Part shown: in pieces, positions 56,076-64,000 of the stretch | How positions within the stretch are numbered: the first letter of the stretch is position 1 | Layout of the letters: the number at the start of each line of letters is the position of its first letter | DNA from: Thalassia testudinum | Taxonomy: Eukaryota; Streptophyta; Magnoliopsida; Alismatales; Hydrocharitaceae | Assembly (NCBI GenBank): GCA_037157565.1 | Contig: JAZHRO010000022.1 | Coordinates: 2,852,001 to 2,916,000, forward strand | Reading direction: 5' to 3' | Length of the DNA: 64,000 bases | The notes under the pieces: generated by a model | Told to the model about the DNA's origin: nothing | Seen by the model: the letters and a program-made list of their open reading frames with translations, nothing else | Database searches by the model: none | Translations under genes and position numbers: made by a program

Positions 56076-57911
56076 TCAAAAAAATATTACCTGAGTGATG
56101 TAGAATACCTGATCAGTCTGAATCTTCTGGATTGCCTCCCAGGAAGCATTGAGTTTAACGCCTTCGGTTGGGCATAGTGCACAAACAGGAATGGTTTGGG
56201 TCAAGGAGGCATGTAAAAAATCAGCCAGACCTAGAATCAGAAGTCCACAGATGTGAACAAGGTTGTGGTGGAGTCCCATTCCTAAGGGGTGGGAATTCTG
56301 CAGTAGATGTATCATGCATGCCCGTGTCAGATCCTCTCTTAGTCCGCAGGCATGCAAAGAAGTTGATGTGGACGAGCGCACCCCAAATATGACATGCCAG
56401 ACACTAAAGATGTAGGTTTCATACTCAGCTTGTGTCCCCATAAAATTGTAATCCGTCAAAGGTGTATCAATTCCAGTGCATTCGGGTTGCGGGATCTTTA
56501 TTCTGGTAGGGCAAGTAACAAAATCAAGAGTTTCATAATAAGCCCTACAATCAAGCATGAGGTCTCTCTCCAAAGACAAATCCATCTCTTCTGCAACTAC
56601 GGTTTCATTGCTCATTCCCTCCAAGCCCTTGACCTCAAGAATATTTTCTTCAACCTCCTTTGTATTAGATTCACCGTTTGAGGTTGCATTAGAGGTAGGG
56701 CCAATTTCATCCTCTAGTTCATATTCTTTTTCTTGGCCCTCCTCCAAATTTGTGATGGGGATCCCAACCGATTCATAATTGATTTCTTTGAAATTGTAAC
56801 TCCATTCCCCATCTCCTATGTTGGTTGTTGTTCCCACCGAATCACTTCTCTCGGGCCAATTAGATTCGGATTCCAAGACATCTCCCCTCACATTCTCAGT
56901 TTCCTCCTGATGTTTGTCCTCAATGTTCCCCAAATTATGTTTCAAGGAATCCTCAATGACCTTATCCATTGAGTTGTCCAACTCCTGGGGGGTATCAATG
57001 GTGGATTGAACCAAATTAGGGTGACTGGGTGTAGTCCAATTGATCATGGTAGGTCGTTGCTTTACGAATTCCATGAATGGCGTTGTGTGCAATAGCTTTC
57101 TCTAGCCTTCTTCCCCCAATTGTTGGAACATATCCAACATGGCCTGTTGCCCTTTAACCAATTCTTGATTCTGTCTATGTAACTCTAACTGGAGGTTATC
57201 AAGAATGGATAGGGTGTCATTTGGTGTCCTTTGGATTTCCTCCTTGGAATCCAGGTTAAGAGGGTGTGGTTGAGGTTGTGGATTAGAATCCATACTGGGG
57301 TTTATGTTTTTGGGTGGGTCCTCTATTCTATCATGTTCAGGGTCCAGTTCTTCAAGAGGAACCATTCTCTGTTTGGTCCTACTCCAGAATAGTTGAGGTT
57401 TTAAGTCCTCCTTCCAATCAGATTCTTCATCAGGGGACCAAATCAAAGGTTGATGATCCTAGGCCTGCCTAGATTTCTGATCATTCTCTGATTTCCATTT
57501 GTCTAGAATTCCTTCCAATCCAAAGGTCAAGTAGCAAAGGTTGTTAAATTCAGATGACCTTTCTTGGTTATTGTCCTGAGAAGGGTAGGGTTCTTGGTGT
57601 TCTCCTAGAGTGTAGGTCCTATCAAAGTGGTTAGAAAGCAGGTGGGACCTAAATGATGAAGCGTCGTAAGGAGAATCGAGATATGGAGCCCCACGATTTG
57701 AATCATACCCTTGAGTGGATATGTTGGGCATATCCCAATAAGAGGTTGGTGCGGTTTGGTCATAACTGAGATAGTTGGGCCAAGAGGGATATTCTAGGTC
57801 ATACCCCCAACTTGGTGGTTGGTTAGCCCAAGTAGGCTATGGATATGGTCTACTTGGGTTAGCATCATGTTGGGGGCAGCTTGGGTAAGATGGATAGGCA
57901 TTGAAATCCAT
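56076..57911 (-). pseudogene. Orphan ORF of the non-autonomous element, three in-frame TAG codons
   Basis: From an ATG at 57911 (MDFNAYPSYPSC) one frame runs 611 codons to a TGA at 56076, interrupted only by TAG at 57837, 57459 and 57102. The N-terminal 70 residues are rich in Tyr, Pro, Trp and Ser (PTWANQPPSWGYDLEYPSWP). The middle is acidic and Gln/Pro-rich, with a possible short coiled coil (LDNLQLELHRQNQELVKGQQ). The C-terminal part has many Cys, His and Leu and ends over the GGGAGGCAATCC block. I recognise no domain and no zinc knuckle. It occupies the place of gag-pol. It may be an RNA-binding or structural protein of the element, or a read-through product. The function is unknown. Confidence 0.65.
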
Positions 57912-59011
57912 GGTTTGGAAGAAATGGAGGGATGCGAGAAGAACAGATGAGAGAGAGTTGTGTGTTCACCCAAGCAAACAAGCCTAGTCCTTATGGTGTA
58001 TTCCTTAGGAGACTTAAAAATCTCCAAAAGGGTGATCAAGTCCATAAGCACTGGACTCCCCTTCCCAAAGCTAATCTGGCCAAGTTGATTACGAGGGAAT
58101 GGCAGGGAAGGTTCTTCCTTTGGCTTACGCCGCTGGTTCCATAGACCCCACAACCGCGATCGTTTGACACTGCCTTGCAGCCTAGTCACCAGATTCTACT
58201 AAGGGAATGAAAGCCAAGTGCCCAGCGAACAAAACCCCGCCTCTCGAGACTTAACCCAGTCCTGCCTAGGGCACATCTACTCTGTTTTAAAAGGGTTAGG
58301 ACAGTGTTTGTGCTAGGGTTATGTGATGAGGCGTTGATTGGGGTAGTGCCTCTTAGTTTTCCACTTTTAGTGTGTGTGCTCCTATCAAAACATAGTTATC
58401 AAGTAAGGATTTTTTTTAGATGTGGTATCATTTAATATTTTATCCTTACTTTAGTGTTTTTTAGGATTGACATGTCTTAATATTTTCCGACAAGTTTCAG
58501 TGGGCACGTCAAATTTTACACACAATTCAGTAAAAGTAGATTTCCTTTTATTGTGTAGAGGCTCTAAAACCCTAATGTACTCATCCTAGTGATCATGCAG
58601 CTTCTATTGGATGAGTCAATTTTAAGGTTGAGTGGTGCGGACCAAGTTAATTCAAGGTGGCTTCACAAACACCACTCAAAAAGAAAAAAGGACACTCCAA
58701 GAATTTATTCAGAATGTTAGAGTGTATTTTTTTTGTTGGGTGATGTGTTAAGGATGTGGGTTAGCCAATCATACACCACGCCAATTTTTTTCAGTTTTAC
58801 AATTTTTTTAGATTCTTTTTAAGCAAACAATCATGAGTGAAGAAATACTCATGACCGGTCATTGTTGCACCTACTCCCTTATTACCGTCATGAGTTGCGC
58901 TGCTTCGTAGTCTAAGCGTCGAATTCCTGCAACCATCAAGTAGAAGGAGACAAGGCGTTAGACGATGTGAGCATGGATGTAAAATGGAAGTGACAGAACA
59001 AATACATTGCC
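57912..59011 (-). other. 5' leader of the non-autonomous element
   Basis: About 1.1 kb between the PBS and the orphan ORF on the minus strand. No sustained frame; AT-rich from 58380 to 58820. Confidence 0.6.
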
Positions 59012-59029
59012 TCCCCGGCAACGGCGCCA
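59012..59029 (-). promoter_or_regulatory. Primer-binding site, tRNA-Asp
   Basis: The minus strand reads TGGCGCCGTTGCCGGGGA, an exact match to the 3' end of plant tRNA-Asp, five bases after the LTR end. Confidence 0.93.
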
Positions 59030-59555
59030 AAAACTGACGTGCGCGTGCATGTGTGTTTGGAAGTGTCGTTATAGCTTGCACTTGCGATGGCGGTTTTAAA
59101 GTAAAGAAATGGATGTGAGTCCGAGTGTTGGTCTCAGGGAGGCGTGAAAATCAAATTCTTCTTGTCACTTATTGTCACGAAAATCGTGGGTTTTGCTTGC
59201 GAAAAGGCCCAGGTGAAAAGCGAGACAGAGAGAGAGATTAGGGTTAGAATTGTTTCATTTGCAACATGCAACTTGAATAGAAAATAGAGCAAGCAATTGC
59301 ATAGAAAACAACTTCATTTAACATGCAACTTTAGTTCATAATTACAACACTAGATAAATGCTTGAACATAAGTAAAATAAAGCTTAAAAGAAGGAAGGAG
59401 AGAGAGAGAGGGGAGGCGAGGCAGCCACGGTGGTGGAGAGGGCTTCGTCAGTGACTCGTCGTCTCCGGCAATTACAAAAGGGCTTAAAGGTAGCTAGGAG
59501 GGGGGTAGAACACTTGCAAGTGGAGTAAATGCCTTCCATGGGTGGTTAGAAGAGG

Positions 59556-59563
59556 TTTAAATA
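59556..59563 (-). promoter_or_regulatory. TATA box of the non-autonomous element's 5' LTR
   Basis: TATTTAAA on the minus strand, conserved at 53877-53884 in the other LTR and followed by a leader. Confidence 0.6.
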
Positions 59564-59875
59564 GGAAGAAGGGATTTCCAAATGAAGAAGGGGTTTTAGC
59601 GACGTCCGGGATGTCGCTAAAACCCTTCCCAAAACGTCGATGATGGCCCTTGCTCGCCGGTCGCTCGGTCGTGGCTGTGCTTCTTCGCGCCTGATCCGTG
59701 TGCACGCGTCGCTGAGATCCCACGCGGGGAGCGCGCCTGGATCGCGCCCTCGCCCCCGCGTCATCACGCACGTCTGGTCAAGGTGCATCTGCAGGGGCCA
59801 CATCTCGTAATCGCGCCCATCCGCTGCTGATCGGGCGATCCAATTTCGCCCGCGCGCGCCTTCGCCTCCGCATTT

Positions 59876-59946
59876 CAGCACAGCGTGATTCGAACCCACG
59901 TTGCGTGAGCGCGGGTGAGCGCTTCAACCGCTGCGCTGCCCTGCGT
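59876..59946 (-). other. tRNA-like module in the 5' LTR
   Basis: Minus strand: GCGCAGCGGTTGAAGCG (A-box-like) and GGGTTCGAATC (B-box-like). Four of the five expected T-stem positions pair, one of them by wobble. It is the better preserved of the two LTR copies. Confidence 0.55.
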
Positions 59947-61307
59947 GGATGGTTGCGGTTGCGCGTCGGTGCTCGACTACTACCGACCATTGGATGGAGA
60001 TCCAACAGTCGTGATCTGCTTGGGTGAGGATTGTAGTGATGGCGCAGGCGATGGTGCAGTGTTCTCAGCCATCCAATTGAAGATCGGACGGCTCAGATCA
60101 TTCTGCGGTTGATGGAGGGGGCTGGGCGAGGCGTGCGGGCACTGATCGAGCACCACGTGGCACCTTGTGAGCCGTTGATCATCAGATCAACGGTCAGAAC
60201 TTCTTGGGCCTATTGTGGGAGCTCCGGATGTCGGATTAGGCCGATTTCGAGTCCATTGGACTTCGTTTGTCGCTCTGAATCCATTAGTGCAGTCCGATTG
60301 CTCATCTGAGACCTGTTTTGACAAGTGCTCATACAAATGGCCATTAATATTATTCTATAAGAAATCTTAATGTGTGATGCATGCAATGCTCCCATTCCTA
60401 TTTATGATGTGTTATCTATGCATTTTGTTCTTAAGATAAACCCCATTTAACAGAATTATCATCCCAAGATGCAGTGTTATCAGTGGGACCTCACCCCGTG
60501 ATTCGGAGGCAAACAGCTACTGGCAAGAATTCAATTTATGCGCACGCGTCCACTTGTCCAGTTCCGAGGTGGGACTATCTGTCCTGCCTCCCTTGCTTGC
60601 TACAGCAACAGAGGTGATCGTTCAAATCACGAGGCTACAGCTGCTCTCTACTCCAATCAAAGGCCTGGGTGTGTGCGCACCTCAAGTCCGCACCACCTGG
60701 TACTCAGGCCTAGAGCTAATGAAGCCTGGAGCTTGCTTCAAGCTCTGCGCCAATGGCGAAGGACGCCTGCCACCTGAAATCACCAGGACGGCCTCACGGC
60801 CATGTTAAAATGCTCAGGAAGGTTCACCAAGGCACGGCGAATATGCAACAGTGGTCGGTGTGTCATGGGGACGCCTATGCAAGAGTGCCTAGGGCACACT
60901 GTGTGGGTGTGTTCGGGGGTGCTTTTGGGTGAGTGGAGTGAATGAAGTGAGGGGTTGTGATCAGAGAGTGATGGTGGAGCTTCTGAGGAGTTTGGCGAGG
61001 TGGATGGAGGCGTGGAGCAGCGGGCACACCTCACCGATGATCTGGTCAGAGGTGGAAACGATCGTGGTGGTAGTGGCGGTCGAGGGGTCGAAACTAAAAA
61101 TTGATAAAGGGGAAATGAAGAGTAGAGGAAGAGGTACTTATCTAGGGTGTTTAGAGCCAAGGGGGGAGGCGGAGGGCGAGCGGCGGGTGTCTGCCATCGC
61201 CGGAGATGAAGACCCTGTGGTGAAGAAGCGGCGACATGGAAGAGGGTCGGAAGGGCGTGCGCTGGTACGACACAGCACGGAGGAACACAGCGGAGATGGC
61301 TCTGCCA

Positions 61308-62992
61308 CAATTCTCAATAATAATGCAATGTATATAAACATCTAGAGAGTAAAAAGAAATAGAATTTTCTCTTTTCTTCTTTCTTCTCTTCTCTCTTTTT
61401 CTTTTCTTTCTCTCTTCTCTTCTTTCTCTGTCTTTTCTTTTCTCAGACGTATGATTCTGTGAATCAGACGTCTTAATTGGCAACTGCTACAGTGCTCTTC
61501 TTTTTATTTTCTTCTTCACTTGGCTTTCCTCCTTGGTTTCTTCTTCTTCTCTTCTTGAGCAGCTGCGCCTCCTCCTTCTTCTTCAAGTCCTTTCTTCTCC
61601 TTCAGCTACTTTTCTTCTTTGGCTCCTCCTTCTCTGTCTTTGGCCAAGTCCTTCTTCTGCAGGCTTCTTCCTCTACGGCTAAGTCTTCAACTTCTTCTTC
61701 CTTGGCCTTTGCAGACTCCTTCCTCTTTCTCTTCTTCTCCGTAGCTGCTTCTTCTTCCCCCTTCTTTCTTGGCCAAGTCCTTCTCTTTCTCTGTGGCTTC
61801 TCCTTCCTTCAACTGCTTCCTCTTCCTCCTTCTTTCCGCAGCTAAGTCCTTCCTTCAGCTACTCTCTACTGTGCCTCCTCCTCTTCAGCAGCACCTTCTT
61901 CTCCCTTAGCTGCTCCTGCCTTCTCCTTCTTTCCCTGCACAGAGTGACACAAAACCTACTCGTACCCTCCCCGCGTCTCTCTTTCTATTTTGCTCTTAGT
62001 ACACAGCTCTCCCAGAGCCTTTCTCAAGTAAACGGGTCAGGCATGTGTGCCCGGGACTAGGCCCACCGGCGTGCGGTGGTGGGTGAGTGCGTGGGTAGTT
62101 GGGTCAGGCCAGGTCCGCAGAGGCGTGGGTCGCGGAAGAGACCGAGTCGGGTGAGTGGGACCTCACCCTGTGATTCGGAGGCGAACAGCTACTGGCAAGA
62201 ATTCAATTTATGCGCACACGGCCGCTTGTCTAGTTCCGAGGTGGGACTATCAGTCCTGCCTCCCTTGCGTGCTGCAGCAGCAGAGGTGATCCTTCAAATC
62301 GGGAGGCTGCAGCTGCTCTCTACTCCAATCAAAGGCCTGGGTGTGTGCGCGCCTCAACTCCGCACCACCTAGTACTCAGGCCTAGAGCTGATGAAGCCTA
62401 GAGTTTGCTTCAAGCTCTGCGCTAATGGCGAAGGACGCCTGCCACTTGAAATCACCAAGATGGCCTCACGACCACGTTAAAATGCTCAGGAAGGTTCGCC
62501 AAGGCACTGCGAATATGCAACGGTGGTCGGTGTGTCGTGCGGATGCCTGTGCAAGCGTGCCTAGGGCACATTGTGTGCGTATGTGTGGGTGTGTTCGGGG
62601 GTGCTTTTGGGTGAGTGGAGGAGTGAATGAAGTGAGGGGTTGTGATCGGGGAGTGATGGTGGAGCTTCTGAGGGGTTTGGCGAGGTGGATGGAGGCGTGG
62701 AGCGGCGGGCACACCTCGCCGGTGATCTGGTCGGAGGTGGAAACGATGGTAGTGGTAGTGGCAGTCGAGGGGTCAAAATTAAAAATTGATAAAGGGGAAA
62801 TGAAGAGTAGAGGAAGAGGTACTTATCTAGGGTGTTTAGAGCCAAGGGGGGAGGTGGAGGGCGAGCGGCGGGTGTCTGCCGTCATTGGAGATGAAGACCC
62901 TGTGGTGAAGAAGCGGCGACGTGGAAGAGGGTCGAAAGGGTGCGCGTTGGTACGGCGTGGCACGGAGGAACACGGCGGAGATGGCTCTGCCA
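61308..62992 (-). repeat. LTR tandem unit 3
   Basis: 1685 bp, same boundaries as unit 1. Its intact GTGAGTGGGACCTCACC (near 62150) shows the empty target site of the insertion in unit 2. Confidence 0.88.
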
Positions 62993-64000
62993 CAATTCTC
63001 AATAATAATGCAATGTTTATAAACATCTAGAGAGTAAAAAGAAATAAAATTTTCTCTTTTCTTCTTTCTTCTCTTCTCTCTTTCTTTTTCTTTTCTTTCT
63101 CTCTTCTCTTCTTTCTCTATCTTTCTTTTCTCAGACGTCTGATTCTGTGAATCAGACGTCTTAACTGGCAACTGCTACAGTGCTCTTCTTTTTCTTTTCT
63201 TCTTCACTTGGCTTTCCTCCTTGGCTTCTTCTTCTTCTCTTCTTAAGCGGTTGCGCCTCCTCCTTCTTCTTCAAGTCCTTTCTTCTCCTTCAGCTGCTTT
63301 TCTTCTTTGGCTCCTCCTTCTCTGTCTTTGGCCAAGTCCTTCTTCTGCAGGCTTCTTCCTCTGCGTCTAAGTCTTCAGCTTCTTCTTCCTTGGCCTCTGC
63401 AGACTCCTTCCTCTTTCTCTTCTTCTCCGTAGCTACTTCTTCTTCCCCCTTTTTTCTTGGCCAAGTCCTTCTCTTTCTCTGCGGTTTCTCCTTCCTTCAG
63501 TTGCTTCCTCTTCTTCCTTCTTCTTTCCGCGGCTAAGTCCTTCCTTCAACTGCTCTCTACTGCGCCTCCTCCTCTTCAGCAGCACCTTCTTCTCCCTTAG
63601 CTGCTCCTGCCTTCTCCTTCCTTCCCTACACAGAGAGATGCAAAACCTACCCCTACCCTCCCCACATCTCTCTTTCTCTCTCTATTTCACTCTCAGGACA
63701 TGGCTCTCCTAGAGCCTTTCTCAGGTAAACGGGTCGGGTATGCGTGCTCAGGACTAGGCCCACTGGCATGCGGTCGTGGGCGAGGAGTGCACGGGTAGTT
63801 AGGTCAGGCCAGGTCCGCGGAGGCGTGGGTTGCAAACGAGATCGGGTCGAGTGAGTGGGACCTCTCCCCATGATTCGTAGGCGAACAGCTACTGGCAAGA
63901 ATTCAATTTATGCTCACATTGCCACTTGTCTAGTTCCGAGGTGGGACTATCTGTTCTGCCTCCCTTGTGTGCTGCAGCAGCAGAGGTGATCCTTCAAATC
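62993..64000 (-). repeat. LTR tandem unit 4 (partial)
   Basis: The first 1008 bp of a fourth copy, cut by the window edge. Confidence 0.88.

Larger units (their letters stand above)
53354..60482 (-). mobile_element. Non-autonomous LTR element (LARD-like) with an orphan ORF
   Basis: The 7129-bp element is flanked by GTGGG duplications (53349-53353 and 60483-60487). LTRs are at 53354-54835 and 59035-60482. The minus-strand order is 5' LTR, tRNA-Asp PBS, leader, a 611-codon orphan ORF, 3' UTR with two PPT-like tracts, 3' LTR. No gag, protease, RT or integrase motif is present. The tRNA-Asp primer, the GGGAGGCAATCC block and the CAATGAGGACATTG motif tie it to Athila/Tat-type Ty3/Gypsy elements, which probably supplied its enzymes. 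Confidence 0.9.
59035..60482 (-). repeat. 5' LTR of the non-autonomous element
   Basis: 1448 bp. On the minus strand it starts TGATAACACTGC and ends GCGCACGTCA. TATA-like TATTTAAA lies at 59556-59563. By eye it is mostly identical to 53354-54835, with many C/T and G/A differences. Confidence 0.9.
52487..61307 (-). repeat. LTR tandem unit 2, split by a non-autonomous element
   Basis: It is 8821 bp as it stands. Without the 7129-bp insertion and its 5-bp duplication it is 1687 bp, the same size as its neighbours. Confidence 0.88.
50640..64000 (-). mobile_element. 5' LTR of the right Athila-like element, tandemly expanded (continues past the right edge)
   Basis: The first 148 bp (50640-50787) are unique U5. 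From 50788 a unit of about 1.69 kb repeats head to tail at 52487, 61308 and 62993, the last running off the window. Each unit holds the CT-rich tract, an AGACGTCT inverted repeat, a CpG-rich segment, the USE-like block and a segment ending in GATGGCTCT. The LTR start (TGATGAG on the minus strand) is not reached. The many frames here are compositional. Confidence 0.85.

Noticed and set aside
50788..64000. Tandem units as rDNA spacer, centromeric satellite or CRISPR-like array
   Set aside because: Unit content matches the single-copy LTRs at 31149-33514 and 2854-5591, there is no rRNA sequence, and a 1.69-kb period is far too long for CRISPR.

Overview
The window looks like nuclear heterochromatin from a flowering plant with a large, retrotransposon-rich genome. 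The evidence is the primer sites complementary to plant tRNA-Asp and initiator tRNA-Met, chromodomain (Tekay/Del type) and Athila-type Ty3/Gypsy polyproteins, a Sirevirus-type Copia gag, and a plant L1 LINE. I found no intact host gene, rRNA, functional tRNA or CRISPR array. The species cannot be named from the sequence. Almost every base can be placed in a nested stack of retroelements, nearly all with broken reading frames.

Left stack (1-19835). A minus-strand Tekay-type element has its 5' LTR at 17145-19835, its PBS at 17130-17141, a gag relic at 15594-16961 and a pol relic at 9892-13310. A solo LTR (13311-15593) split it between gag and pol. A second Tekay copy, on the plus strand (integrase 5592-7113, 3' LTR 7198-9857), inserted into its 3' untranslated region. 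An Athila-like plus-strand element (orphan ORF 1-1311, 3' LTR 2854-5591) then inserted into the pol of that second copy. The left ends of these elements lie outside the window.

Middle (19836-31148). This holds two old LTR remnants on the minus strand (19836-21238 and 21239-23988), a 0.3-kb CpG-dense block, about 2 kb of AT-rich sequence with SINE-like scraps, and a broken L1 LINE on the minus strand (26316-31148).

Right stack (31149-64000). One large minus-strand Athila-like element runs through this part: a truncated 3' LTR (31149-33514), gag-protease-RT-RNase H-integrase relics from 49559 down to 35090, a tRNA-Asp PBS at 50618-50634, and a 5' LTR that starts at 50640 and runs off the right edge. 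It carries three later insertions. These are a 3.95-kb solo LTR in integrase (35526-39475), a 4.97-kb gag-only Sirevirus derivative with CAAAT target duplications (40974-45941), and a 7.13-kb non-autonomous element with GTGGG target duplications (53354-60482). The 5' LTR has been expanded into a tandem array of about 1.69-kb units.

The most interesting signals are regulatory. They are: the tandem LTR array; AGACGTCT palindrome clusters shared by LTRs of unrelated lineages; a hairpin about 70 bp upstream of the LTR TATA box that keeps its pairing by paired base changes; tRNA-like modules inside LTRs of the non-autonomous family; conserved hairpins at LTR 5' termini; and orphan ORFs that occupy elements without pol.
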